From NCBI GenBank assembly GCA_003439945.1, contig QVRM01003944.1:12501-76500 (forward strand): a stretch of DNA of 64,000 bases. The letters are read 5' to 3'. The position numbers and the translations under genes were made by a program. Below are positions 50,451-61,310 of this stretch, piece after piece. The stretch's first letter is position 1, and each line of letters begins with the position of its first letter. The notes under the pieces were generated by a model that was not told where the DNA came from, did no database searches, and saw only the letters and a program-made list of their open reading frames with translations. Origin of the DNA: Dermanyssus gallinae. Its lineage: Eukaryota > Arthropoda > Arachnida > Mesostigmata > Dermanyssidae.

Positions 50451-51390
50451 ATGCCCGAGCATCATTATCATCATCATCATCATCATCGTTTGTGCTCGTT
50501 GTGGTTGTTGTTGTTGTTGCCGACGCTGAACAAAAGCACTTCAACAAACGATGATGAAAACCAGCTACTGTTCTCACTCAATCGACTCAGCCAAATCGAC
50601 GTGAAGCGAAGCAACGAAGGCGACATCAGGAACCGATATCAGGAGCTAACTGCCACAACAACGGTAGCTGCTGCAGCATTCTGCTACTCTTGTTGCGCGG
50701 GGGCTACTTGTTGTTGTTGTTGTTGTTGTTGCTGTTGTTGTTGTTGCTGTTGTTGATGACGCTGTTGCTGTAGCAGACGACTGTGAGACCGTCAGTTAGA
50801 CCGCCATGATGAGGTACGACACAAAAGTCATGCACAATAGGATCATCTTTGGATTTCGATTTGGTCTGGCAGACCAGCAGATCACTGACTACAACAGGCA
50901 TTTTGATGACAACTTGGACGACAACAACAGTAAACGTATTAGCAATAACGACAATAACAATAACAACGATATTAACAACAGCAACAACAACAACGGCGAT
51001 ATCACAACAACAACAACAACAACAGCAAGAGACAACGATAAAGTGATGCTAATTATATCATGTCGGCGATGTGAATATGATATGACGGCGATGATGAGAA
51101 AGTTGACGACACAGTGAGGATACATTTAAACAAGTTAGCTACTAAGTAGCTATGAATCTGATGGTAGTACTTGTGCCGCGGGATCGGACCGTTACAAATT
51201 GACGACCGAAGATGAAGTTGACCCTGCTGTTGCTACTCCTGTTGCTATTGTTGCTGCTGTTATTGTTGTGGTTGCTGCTGCTGCTGTTGTTGTTGTTGTT
51301 GATGTTCTCGTTGTTGTTGTTGTTGTTGTTGTTCAGCCACTCTCGCCCCCAATAGTCAACAGAAAGACAGATTCGCCACCAGTGTTTGTT
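50451..51390. repeat. Cluster of opposed TTG and CAA arrays
   Basis: ATCATCATC (50461-50487), TTG-type arrays at 50500-50520 and 50703-50757, CAA-type arrays at 50921-51030, then TTG again at 51226-51334. Frames across it are repeat-driven. Confidence 0.8.
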
Positions 51391-51609
51391 GGGTAGGCGC
51401 CCCTACCTACTTTTTTTTTCTGGGAGGTTTCGGGAATGCATGATGCACATGCGCCACTATCAGCCTGCGTGACTAGTCTGAGACTCGCAAACCCACTAAA
51501 CCCGGATTCCTCCCCACCCCCCGCCCCAGGCTCGGTATTACTTTGGCATTACATCGAAGTGTAAAGCTTCGATGTAATGCCAACTTCGATGTAATGCCCC
51601 TACCTACTT
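51391..51609. repeat. Segment bracketed by a direct repeat and ending in a palindrome
   Basis: GCCCCTACCTACTT occurs at about 51393 and again at about 51595. Just before the second copy, GGCATTACATCGAAG (51545-51559) faces its exact reverse complement (51567-51581), and the second arm is then repeated directly (CTTCGATGTAATGCC at about 51584). It may be a small insertion with a target duplication or a fold-back remnant. Unrecognised. Confidence 0.6.
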
Positions 51610-53713
51610 AATCAAGGCCAATTGAATGGATCGTTGGTTGACGCACATACAGCCGATCCAACACACACCAAGTCATCAGACAAATGAATTCGACCGCCGC
51701 CTCCACTCCAGCTTTGTTCCTGCGCCCGCGCATTCAAAATTCGTCGGATTGACTCTTTTTGTTCGAAGCGTTCTTGGGATTCACCTGCCTGCGCCTGACT
51801 AAGAGCGAATAGACATGGGGCAACGGCTACTACATCATAACAAATCAAATCAAGCGATTGCACGGGCGATTAACAAGAACTAATAGTATGTCGTGTTCTG
51901 TATTTATGTCACGGTGGCTATAGGCTTGTTAGTATTGTTATCATTATTGTCATCGACTCCTCGTTCCACTTTTTTCTTCTATTGTTGTTGTTGTTGTTGT
52001 TGCTAATTGTATGGTTGTTATTAGTATTGTGGTATAGTTATTGTTGCTGTTGCGATTGTTGGTGCTGCCGTTAGGTATATGACCATGGGATAGCAGTCAT
52101 CTGTACCGCGAGCAAGCAATATACACTGCCTGACTGCTAACTACATAGACATCGTTACTGTAGAGAATATATATATATATATATATATATAGCTTGGTGG
52201 CCGTTATAAATTAAACTCTTGATGGAAGTCATGTGCCTAATGCTATTGCCCTTTAAACCTTCTAGGCGCGTATAATGTTTCAGGTCGACATTACTGTGTG
52301 AACGTCGCAAAGTGTTGCTAACGTTATAGTCTAGTAAATAATTATAAAAGCTTACTAACTAAGTTAGAGACCGCGGTTTCAAAATTTAGAGAGATTTTGC
52401 AGACTTATCTAACGGCGGCGACCGCATATAGGAGATATTAGGTCGGTTAGACCAGTTTCAAAATACATTTCTGATTAGAGTATATATATATATATAATGT
52501 TAACCGTATCAGCTTCTCACTAAAGCGCATCAAGGAACTTCACTGAGCTTGAACGGGTTTGCGGTTGTATCGTAAACTTTGCGAAATTAGCTTTGTTCGC
52601 CACTTGTTAGACTTTCTGAATGTTTGACCCGGCTCTCAAAAGCGGAGGTAACAAGGGCGCCTGCTCCAGTTGCGTCCACGACAGGACAATCAGAGTTCTG
52701 GAGTGTTGCGTTATTAATTTCTACATTTATTCCGCTTATATTGAATATGCATTTAACGTTCGAGATAGGCAGTGCAGCGATCTGTTCGTAAGTGTCAGTT
52801 AGGCAAACGCATGATACTTCGTACACGCTTTAGAGCACAGTCGACAGATTCATCCTGTGCTATATAGTTTCTACTACTTGCGGAAGTTCGTATTCGAACA
52901 GACCAGGTGGCGAGAGTCATGAGCTATTTGACATAGATGTGGCGATTAACACATGCAAGGCCAGAGTCAGGGTTCTGCGTATAAACACTCTATCCTAAAT
53001 CGAAACAAATCTGGAGGAAGATTTTTGTTGCAACGTTGTTATTACCATGATTGCCTTGTAATCGCTATCTTCGTTGGCCGTGTGACTAAGCTGTATACTG
53101 TGTGTTAATTTTATGATGTGCACACTTAATTGGTTTTAACAAGAAAAAGCTTCTGGTTTGTTAAAATTACTTTAACCAGCAACCGCCGCAACGACATCGC
53201 CCTCAACAACAGCAACATCCATAACAACATAAGCAACGGTGACACTAACAAGAAACAGGCACAACAACCACATTGCCAACAATCACCAATGCAACAACAC
53301 AAAAAACATTGAAAGCTTTTTCTCGGCGTAGTTTTGCCGACGACGACGGCGACTACGTGGTCACGTCCGCCTGACCCCTTTTAGGGAGACGATCACGAAA
53401 TCCACCAACGTATTTAGCCTTTTGTCCCTTCCTGCTCCTCAGTTGTTGTCTGGCTTACTGTTTCCCCGTAACTTTTCGCCCTCTTTACTCCGAGCACTTA
53501 ATGTATATATATATATATATATATAGCAAGCGCACACATATGAGGACGCGTGAGCTGTTCGTTGTGGCGTTGAATAAATTTGGCATAAATTCGTCACCGA
53601 TACGGCGACACCAGTGCGCGTAGCGGTAGACGCCGTAGCACTCGTCGTAGTAGTAGTAGTGCGCCTAGTACTGGCAAGTGACACGTGTTGTCTGCCTTAG
53701 AGAAACACACGAG

Positions 53714-53757
<44 letters not shown>

Positions 53758-53988
53758 GTATATATACATAGAGTGAAATAGTGAGAGAAGGGGGAGGGGG
53801 GGAGAGAGAGGGGAGAGAGCGCGCGAATTCGGGAGAGATCGTCGAGAACACACCAGCACCAATCTTGTCTGTGGCACACGCGCCCCTAACTCTTGTGCGC
53901 CCAGCCGTCCGTTTAGCATCCCGTCACCGTCACCTTCGTCCTCGTTGTTGTTGCTAATGCAGCTGTCGTTATTGCTGTCATTGTTATT
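51610..53988. other. Gene-free interval
   Basis: TTG patches near 51985, (TA)n at 52167-52190, 52481-52495, 53503-53524 and 53718-53752. A CAA-poor triplet patch at 53205-53300 and GA-rich DNA at 53780-53815. No gene supported. Confidence 0.4.
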
Positions 53989-54135
53989 GCTGTCGTTGTT
54001 GTTGTTAGTGCTGTCGTTGTTGTTGTTAGTGCTGTCGTTGTTGTTGTTAGTGCTGTCGTTGTTGTTGTTAGTGCTGTCGTTGTTGTTGTTAGTGCTGTCG
54101 TTGTTGTTGTTAGTGCTGTCGTTGTTGTTGTTATT
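53989..54135 (+). repeat. 21-bp minisatellite, 7 units
   Basis: Unit GCTGTCGTTGTTGTTGTTAG plus T starts at 53989, 54010, 54031, 54052, 54073, 54094 and 54115. Six units are identical and the seventh differs by one base. Related imperfect units extend to about 54180. A 21-bp period keeps frames open on both strands. Confidence 0.95.
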
Positions 54136-54980
54136 GCTGTCGTTGTTGTTGTTGTTATTGCTATCGTTGTTGCTGTTGTTGCCGTCGTCGTCACTGTGGT
54201 AGTCGTCGGCGCGTGCCCTCGCCAGCGCGTGTCGTCGCTAACGCCAGCGGCATACGCGATGGAGCAACACAGACGGAGACCCTACCGCCCGGTTAGACTA
54301 TACCGTACATACCTGCCTGCGTAGTAAAGAAAAACGTACATACGTATGCGTACGAGTATATCCGTACAGAGGCTCACTGCCCTACGTATCGACATGACGA
54401 TATCGATATTGCTTGACTGCTGCTCGGTCACCAGAACTTGTCGAACCACCTGCACACTATTATCTCCTAGGTTCCAACTCCATCGTCATGATAGAGGCCC
54501 GTTGTTTATATTTTTTTTTCAAATAGTGGCGAACAATCTTAACGCACTATCTCTATTATTTAGAATCAACCTCTACTGCGGTACCCGTGCTTCCGTTTTG
54601 TTTATGTTTCTACTTATTTGCACAGACATACATAGCCAAATATAATGCAAAAGTAGAGATTTAAAAATTAATTTAACCGTGATCGAGTTCTGAAATTGAA
54701 CCCTTCTGTTCTGAACGTAGGGCACGTTTTGACGTTGTCCTAAGCCACCTTGCTTCGCTAAGGCCTCGTATCCTGATTCCTGCTGGTCATCAAGGTCCTC
54801 TGCCTTAAGATATTGACTCTGACCGGCCAGGTGTTCAAGACGTCCCTGTCTTAATACAAAATAAATTCGTAAGAACTTCTAGTACTTGGATATGTAGTTA
54901 AGCAAGGGTGAGCACCACCTCACCTGGGCCAACTTCATCACTTTCACTGTCACCTCACTTGGGTGCCTTTGTGTCTCCAG
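54136..54980. other. Gene-free interval
   Basis: Nothing supported other than the acceptor-like sequence at its right end. Confidence 0.35.
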
Positions 54981-55148
54981 CGTCAACGACCTCATTTCGG
55001 CGTCGATTTAAGCTATACATTCATTAACTCGGCGGAAAAAAGAAGATCCGACACTATTGGTCTTTATCCCTCGAATTTATATATTGATCGACCCCGTTTA
55101 TTAACGTACAAATTCTTCTACCGCTTGACATCGCACTCCACTAAATAA
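54981..55148 (+). CDS. Candidate terminal coding exon, unrecognised
   Basis: A strong acceptor (GGGTGCCTTTGTGTCTCCAG, ending 54980) is followed in phase 0 by 55 codons: RQRPHFGVDLSYTFINSAEK, then SDTIGLYPSNLYIDRPRLLT, ending in HSTK and TAA. An AATAAA overlaps the stop (55144-55149), which is early for cleavage but possible. The composition is balanced, with aromatic and charged residues as in a folded domain. I do not recognise the family. It could instead be a transposon relic. Confidence 0.3.
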   Translation, partial: RQRPHFGVDLSYTFINSAEKRRSDTIGLYPSNLYIDRPRLLTYKFFYRLTSHSTK

Positions 55149-55635
55149 ACTCGGACTGCACACCGAAACCTTCTGAATACCTAAATTCAAGCGCAGTATT
55201 AGGCTAAATGCTACAAGTCAATCTGTAGCCTACTAATGGATTAATATTTCCGACGCACTCAGCGCCTCTTCTATTTTAAATCGCTTAGAGGCCACAGTGT
55301 GCAAAAACAACGCGAGCAAACGCATTTTTTAGGGCCTCTCAATAACCGAATACTCACATTCAACGTTGTATGCTACTGAGGAAGTACCTTAATAATCCTT
55401 AGTAGCAGATTATTATGATCAAATTAACGATTAGAAACAATAGCCAGTATTATTCCGTTATTTGAAAGTACTCATGAACGAGGAAAGTGATATATGGGTT
55501 CCCTGTGAGCTCACTTTCGGCCAGAAACAGGTACGCGTCGATTACTAAAGGGAACATCTAACGCCTTAGATTTACCAAATGCGCCATCTAGAAACGAGAC
55601 GCCAAAGCGTTTAACTGTCTACGAGAATAAAAAAG

Positions 55636-55644
<9 letters not shown>
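55149..55644. other. Gene-free interval
   Basis: Nothing recognised. Confidence 0.35.

Positions 55645-55674
<30 letters not shown>
55645..55674. repeat. (TA)n at the 5' side of an R1-like fragment
   Basis: About 15 TA units preceded by CACACACACA. Confidence 0.93.
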
Positions 55675-55680
<6 letters not shown>

Positions 55681-56236
55681 GTGACGCCTCAAACACGGCT
55701 TGCTTACCTACCCACTCGCGCAACTGCTAACAGACCATGGTGGCTGTTTTCAGCAAAACCTACACCGCATTTGTAAAACTGACTACCCTGTACGCCGTAT
55801 TTGCAACTCGGGGGAGGCGGACGATGTAGAACACTTCTATGAACGGTGCGCCTTTTTCGACACTGAGCTACTGTCCCTGAACTTACGACTGAAGAACCCC
55901 CTGACATGTCAAGCTTTTCTAAAGGCGCTCCTTAAGGATCACAAAACCTGGATTATATTAAGAAGATTTGCAGAAAGTATTCGAGGCGAAAATAACCGCC
56001 ACACAAGCCGAGCAGCCTAAATGGCAAGAAGAGTCACTAGATGAAGTAATCTCGAGAAGACAGTACTGCGGTCACCCACCGACAAGGGGCAAAGAGGACG
56101 ACTGGATTTTAGTGGATGCGAGTCCCACACTACCGTGGCATTAACAACGACGCCCGGTGTGCATAACGCATTTTACCAGTTACCTCTTTAAAAAAAAAGT
56201 TTATCTCTCTCTTTCTACATGAATACATGTATTCAG
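55675..56236 (+). mobile_element. R1-like non-LTR retrotransposon fragment between two (TA)n tracts
   Basis: The coding tail (stop at 56020) is followed by a 215-bp 3' untranslated region. It contains TTTTAGTGGATGCGAGTCCC and CACACTACCG (about 56112-56137), a shared signature with the R1-like fragment at 10107-11512, and ends in an A-run (56189-56198) plus a short pyrimidine stretch. (TA)n abuts the left end, and a long TA region begins at 56237 on the right. Confidence 0.7.
55691..56020 (+). pseudogene. C-terminus of an R1-like polyprotein
   Basis: The frame begins after an in-frame TGA near the (TA)n edge: RLKHGLLTYPLAQLLTDHGG, then CFQQNLHRICKTDYPV, then RRICNSGEADDVEHFYERC. The pattern TYxLxQxLTxHG followed by a Cys/His cluster (only one Cys of the first pair survives, so the zinc knuckle is damaged) and ERC is the R1-clade C-terminal hallmark, also seen at 10840-10978. 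A further 50 residues lead to TAA at 56020. Reverse transcriptase and endonuclease are missing. Dead fragment. Confidence 0.7.
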
Positions 56237-56237
56237 A

Positions 56238-56326
<89 letters not shown>

Positions 56327-56327
56327 T

Positions 56328-56382
<55 letters not shown>
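56237..56382. repeat. Long (TA)n region with periodic TATATACATATA interruptions
   Basis: About 145 bp, three TA blocks separated by GTATATATACATAT-type variants. Confidence 0.95.
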
Positions 56383-56384
<2 letters not shown>

Positions 56385-56410
56385 AAAGACAAGGAGACGC
56401 AGACGGCCCA

Positions 56411-56454
56411 CAGCACACGAGCCCACACATCGTCCGATGTGTGGGCTCGTACGC
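56411..56454. repeat. Palindrome next to the TA region
   Basis: ACGAGCCCACACATCG (56417-56432) and its exact reverse complement (56435-56450) flank a 2-nt centre. CAGC...GCTG extends the stem after a 2-nt mismatch. Inverted-repeat DNA right beside a TA tract would favour cruciform extrusion. Confidence 0.9.
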
Positions 56455-56859
56455 TGTTCTTCGTGTAGTAACAAGCAAAAGCCTGCGCCGACAGAGATGT
56501 GCGCGCTGAGTGATCAACAAAGATGACCGTTTCGACTCGAACAGAGACTACGAAAACGTCGATGACAGCGAGGGATCGCGACCTCAGCTTATCGTATTTG
56601 TTGTCACCGCTGTCTTTCATACAGACAGAGAGACAGTCAGGAAGGTAGGAGAGGGGCGTGCACTAGGCGAGCGATTCGCGATGAATAGTTGTCATTATGT
56701 GGTCATTCTGTCGCCTCGACATACAAACACGCACCTACATCCATATGCATATACGACATACACCCGTCTATCTACGTACACACATATGATCACACACGAA
56801 CAGGAGGAAGGACGAACCATGTCGATGCATTGAATATACGCCGATGACATCGTGATGAT
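56455..56859. other. Gene-free interval
   Basis: Nothing recognised. Confidence 0.35.
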
Positions 56860-56995
56860 GTCGGTTGTTGTTGTTATTGTTGTTGTTGTGGGTGGTGTTG
56901 GTGTTGTTGTTGGTGTTGTTGCTGATGTTGTTGTTGTTGCTGTTAATGTTGCTGATGATGTTGTTGCTGTTGTTGTTGTTGTTATTGTTGTCTTC
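56860..56995. repeat. TTG/GTTGTTG array
   Basis: Imperfect TTG repeat with GGTGTTGG and GCTGATG interruptions. Confidence 0.9.
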
Positions 56996-57104
56996 GTCGC
57001 ACCATAATTCTCATTCTCTGTCCTCCGCTGAGTCGAACGGTTCTAGCAGTGACGACGAACGACCTATACGACGTGCCTCATTACCTGTCGGGTGATCTCT
57101 ATCA

Positions 57105-57305
57105 ATGACGACGGGTCATCAGCAGGCATTATTTCCGTCGTTCGACCTCGACGACGAGCAAAAGGGGTACCAGTTGGCGGCCGTCGGCGGGGGGGGGGGG
57201 GTTGGCGGTGGCACTGTTTGCAACGACATGTTCGACAACAGCAGCAACAACAACATCATTCTGTCATTAATCAGAAACAAGCAAGTCGAAGATGAAACGG
57301 ACTAA
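57105..57305 (+). CDS. Weak candidate small ORF or first exon, unrecognised
   Basis: A true ATG at 57105 opens 66 codons: MTTGHQQALFPSFDLDDEQK, then a Gly run encoded by a 12-G homopolymer, then NDMFDNSSNNNIILSLIRNK, ending VEDETD and TAA. Composition before and after the G-run looks coding. A G12 run is, however, prone to length change and would shift the frame. Another frame upstream (SSHHNSHSLSSAESNGSSSD and so on, to 57095) is equally coding-like, so the true frame structure is unclear. No domain recognised. Confidence 0.2.
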   Translation: MTTGHQQALFPSFDLDDEQKGYQLAAVGGGGGVGGGTVCNDMFDNSSNNNIILSLIRNKQVEDETD

Positions 57306-58893
57306 ATAGACAATCAGAGAGAGATAGCGAGAGCGGGGGTGTAAGGTAGACTACTGGATAGACTTAGTTACTCTTCATTATGGTTAGCAGCAACACAAGC
57401 ATACTTATTGTTGTTGTGACTGTCGTCGGCATCCTTTCGTTCATTGCTTGGCTGTTACTGTTGTTGTTGCTGCTGCTGCTGTTGCTGCTGATGATATATA
57501 GCATGAACGCTCTGCGGCGAACACTCAATACAACACAGAGACACAAGCGCAACTACCGGATCGGATCAAACAAAGAGCAAATAAACGCGCATAAACAATC
57601 AAACAAACAAGCAAGCAACCTGGCTGACTGACGTACAGATCATCATCATCATCATCAGGTGGACAAGGCCGCCGACAACATCATCGAGCGACCTGACTGG
57701 CGAGAGTGGCGGGGAGTCCCACCTACTACCAAAACGGAGATAGACAGACGGTATTCGCTTCGACGCTCTCCTCCTTTGAATGTCAGCAAGCTTGTCGTTC
57801 GTTGTTTCTCTATGTACGTATATATATCCTTTCGCTAGGTCCCGTATGGTTGTAGCCCGGCAGACCCCCAATGGTCTGCCGTAGGTCGGTCCCGAGCCAC
57901 GATGACGAGGACGACGACGGTGGCGGTGGTTGTTCACCAGCCAAAAAGGGAATACAGCGAGGAGGAGGAGGCGAAAGAGAAGCAGGCGAGAAATGAAGGC
58001 CGAGAAACAGGGGAAGTGGGGTTGGGCTCAGACAGTGGTGGTTCAGACAGACACCGAACTCACCTCCGCCACCGAACTAACTAGCGAACAGCCCTACATG
58101 CCTCATCACCCTGTGCTTCGAGGGTCTGTCTAGTCCTACGCCCACCTCTCTTCCTTGGAGCACACTCCTGCTTCGCCTTCTTTGCCACCCCCATACCCCC
58201 GTCCCCTCGTCCTGTTCCCGTCCGCTCCCCGCGCTCTGCTCGTCCTCCCACGTAGTCATCATGTTCATCGCCAATGATGGGACAACAAGACAGCAAATAC
58301 ATTCGGATGTAGCCGCGTCAGCGCATGCAGCGGCAGCAGCAGCAGCGCCAGAAGCTCTGGGATTCATGGGGCGGCGGGGTTCAGGAAGGGATGAGTCCTG
58401 TCATGAGACCGGATGACGTCCGGCGGTGAGGTCGACGACGACGACAACGACGGGGTGATCATGCTGATGTCTTCTTCACCCGGTTCAATAAGATGATGAT
58501 GATGATGATGATGCTGCTGCTGCTGATGGTGGTGGTTGTGGTCATGATGGCTTCTTCATGGCCTTGCTCGACTTGACGCCGTCTCCAGATGTGGGTGGCT
58601 GTTATAAAATTGTCGGTAGAAGGGGACCTGTATATGGAAGTGGATATAAATGTGTACATTCATGTAGATTTGTAATTGGTATAGATCTAGTGTATGTTCG
58701 ATGCACATACATCGAAGTGGATGTCTCTATCTGGTCGATGCACGTGTAGATAGATGTATGTTCGGTGCACACGTAAACTTCGGTGCATCTTGAAAGAGAC
58801 GTTTTTCATGTACGTACGCATAGTTGTAAGCCCGATGACGACTATATGGCTGCCTGCATGTCTGTTGTGCTATATATATGAAAGAAAACCATT

Positions 58894-58895
<2 letters not shown>
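57306..58895. other. CG-rich interval, no supported gene
   Basis: Includes a CTGCTGCTG-driven hydrophobic frame (57380-57631), a 9-bp stem hairpin CGGCAGACC/GGTCTGCCG at 57858-57881, and GATGATGAT/TGCTGCTGC at 58491-58525. Two overlapping minus frames (58077-58367) carry ATGs in fair context but no recognisable domain. Confidence 0.35.

Positions 58896-58940
<45 letters not shown>
58896..58940. repeat. (TA)n microsatellite
   Basis: About 22 TA units. Confidence 0.95.
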
Positions 58941-58944
<4 letters not shown>

Positions 58945-60130
58945 GAACGAGGACCATTCGATAAGTCAGGTAGAAAACAATAAAACATTTATTTTTCGTT
59001 TTCGGCCTTAGTGTTCTTAGGGATCGTTAACGTTGATCTTATCAAACAATACAGGGACTCTCTCAAGGCACACAAAGACAGCAAGTGCTGGTAGTGGGGG
59101 TGCGTTCGTGCAGCAGAACGATGAGAGCGGCAAACGATGCGTTTGCTGTGTGTATATAGTAGGCGTGGGTGGCTGAAGGTGGTCTTCCCAGGAAGCAGCC
59201 GACTTCAGCCAAAGTCAACCTCAGCCGGTCCCTCACTAAACTGAATAACGAACACCAGTCCGCGAACGACGGGTCATATCAACGAGCGAGTCCGTAGTGA
59301 GGGAGAAAATGACGAAGTGCGATGACCTTGACCTGTTCTTCTAGACTCTTTTCAAGGCCCTTTGCACAAAACTTGCCGATTACCGTCAGTGCCCATTTCC
59401 TTTTATTTTTCTTCTTCTTTTTCATTGTTTCTATAGAAGCAAATTCTTAAAACGTGTTTTATCTTAATGTCATTGCCAAGTGCTATACAGGATGAGTGTT
59501 CTTGTTTAGCTACTTTGCACATATTATTGAAACCCTATTATCTTCACATAAAACAGCCAGAAAACAACTAGATCTCTGCCGTACAAATACTGCGCGATTT
59601 ATTGGATTGGGCTCAGTGGTCATTTTTGCATTTAAGTTGACAGTAAATGCTTTGCATACATTCAGAAAATAGTCCAATATACGCTATTTACCAAAATGAA
59701 ATAATTTTCGTAGATCATTGAGTAAATGCGAGTATAGAGATCTAGAAAGCGAATAATCTAATAAATATCACACTTCTACTTGTACTGTGAGAAGAATTGG
59801 CTCCTCCAGATGTGCATGCGTGTGCCTATCGCGTGATCGAAAAAGTGTGTCTTAATCTTCATACTACTCACTCGTTTTTCAACTAAGTCAATAAGTGTTA
59901 TCCACTGCGGCACAGCATTAGTCACCGGTCTTCAAATGAAACCATTATTACGGATCCAACCTATTAATCAAAGAGACCCTTTGCACGTAGTTCTCGTCGG
60001 TCATACGGGCCGCGCTTACCTGTCGAGTCGAGGGTCTGATGCAAATGAAGACCACGTCAAAGGTGCTGTACTGGCTTCCCCTTCCTTTTCGTGGAAGCGT
60101 AAGTACAGCTCTGTACCAAAGAAAATCTTG
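58941..60130. other. Gene-free interval
   Basis: Nothing recognised except the hairpin at its right edge. Confidence 0.35.
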
Positions 60131-60166
60131 GCTACTAGCAGACCCCTGAGGGGCTCTGCTAGTAGC
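60131..60166. repeat. Hairpin
   Basis: GCTACTAGCAGA (60131-60142) and TCTGCTAGTAGC (60155-60166) pair perfectly. The intervening CCCCTGAGGGGC is itself self-complementary (CCCC/GGGG), giving a nearly continuous stem with one bulged base. Confidence 0.92.
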
Positions 60167-60593
60167 TTAAAAAGCCGAGCGTATGTACTACTATCCAGAG
60201 TTTTTTCCTGTTACATAAACATAGTTTGATGAATTCTGAGGTTCCGGGGACTTCGAGACTTAGACCGGCCACTCCTAAATTGGTTTTCATGGTTCCCAAT
60301 TTAAACAAGGTGAATGCCGGAGTGGATTAAAAATCGACCATAACCGAAAGAAAATAAAGGGGAGCACCGTTTTTTTTTTCGGTTTAGATGTCTCAATAAA
60401 AAGAGATGGTGCATTATCATCCAAGCCCCCACTATAAAGGAGATTATCAAAATAATGTGCTTAATTATTACTGGCCTGCAGGAGAAATGTAACATAATTC
60501 ATTATGAAGGTGTGGTTGAGGTTTTTCTGGCGCGGGTTGTCACTTCTCTGAGTTGTCCAATACTAGTTCGTTTGATTCTGCGAGCTGCACCAG

Positions 60594-61017
60594 GTCCATC
60601 AAACGATCGACTCGCCACGAGGCCAAACCTACGAACTGCTGGTATCCAACAGCAAAAGCGACACCACCTTCATAGAGCGCAACGACTACAAATTCGAATC
60701 CAAAGGCGCAAGTGAAAACAAGCTCAAAGGAATGAAGGCTCTTTTCAAGTCAGGCTGAGGCACACGACAAGCGACATTTTATCCACTTTTCTCTCTATTA
60801 AAACAAGTTGTGCCAAAATTCCTTAATGAGGATAACGTAAAAGACGTTACAGCTGAAAAACGAACGACGTTTCCTCAAACATCTACAACAACGACGCGAC
60901 ACACTGGTGTCCTGTACCCCAAAATCGCTCCCTCTCGTACAACTCTTATGCGAAGCAATTGCTAACGACCGCATGCAACAAAACTGCGTTTCGGCTGCTG
61001 TACCCGAGACATCATAA
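60594..61017 (+). pseudogene. Broken coding-like sequence, unrecognised
   Basis: After CACCAG (a possible acceptor ending 60593) a frame reads VHQTIDSPRGQTYELLVSNS, KSDTTFIERNDYKFESKGAS, ENKLKGMKALFKSG, then TGA at 60756-60758. The same frame stays open beyond the stop (ATFYPLFSLLKQVVPKFLNE, DNVKDVTAEK). From 60865 a shifted frame carries on in the same style (RRFLKHLQQRRDTLVSC, then LVQLLCEAIANDRMQQNC, ending PETS, TAA at 61015-61017). Three consecutive segments of balanced, non-repetitive, helix-like sequence broken by one stop and one frameshift suggest a decayed gene or transposon protein of at least 140 residues. I do not recognise the family. Each segment alone is short. Confidence 0.35.
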
Positions 61018-61155
61018 GCTACCGCAGACGAAAAGGTAATTTTGACCACAAAATAAGGGCCGTGATGAGGGCTGAAGGAAAATATCATCCGTCTTTGGCT
61101 TCCGTGCACCTGTGCCTCGCATCAAGCACACGCAATCTCTTGCGACATCCTTGAA

Positions 61156-61310
61156 CATTATTATTTGTAGCTGTGAGATTGGAACCTGTGGTCTAGAAAA
61201 TGGTACTAATGGCTACTTACTTCATCACCTCTTGGCGACAACAATAAATATGGCATTTCCTCTACAAAGAGCATTGACTCATAGAGTCAAAGATATACAA
61301 CCCTATTGTC
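61156..61310 (-). mobile_element. Highly decayed REL retrotransposon 3' end, TAA subfamily copy E
   Basis: On the minus strand VNALCRGNAIFIVVAKR ends in TGA (61225-61227) and aligns with LAVCRGNAASILGAM of the other copies. Downstream, GTTCCAATCTCACAGCTACA (61184-61165) matches the conserved 3' UTR motif GTTCAGACCTCACAATTGTA at most positions. It is followed by AATAATGTT, a remnant of the TAA target. Individually weak; convincing only because coding tail, UTR motif and triplet repeat occur in the right order. Confidence 0.5.

Noticed and set aside
57380..57631. 83-codon frame resembling a small membrane protein with a poly-Leu segment and a true ATG
   Set aside because: The hydrophobic run is encoded by a CTG/TTG repeat. 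There is no homology and no supporting transcript signals.
57840..57900. Hairpin CGGCAGACC/GGTCTGCCG as a possible terminator or transposon tail
   Set aside because: A bacterial-type terminator makes no sense here, and no retrotransposon coding tail adjoins it. Kept only as a minor note in the interval feature.
58941..59000. GACCATTCGATAAGTCAGGTAG resembling a mariner terminus
   Set aside because: No partner inverted repeat, no TA duplication and no transposase-like frame found nearby.
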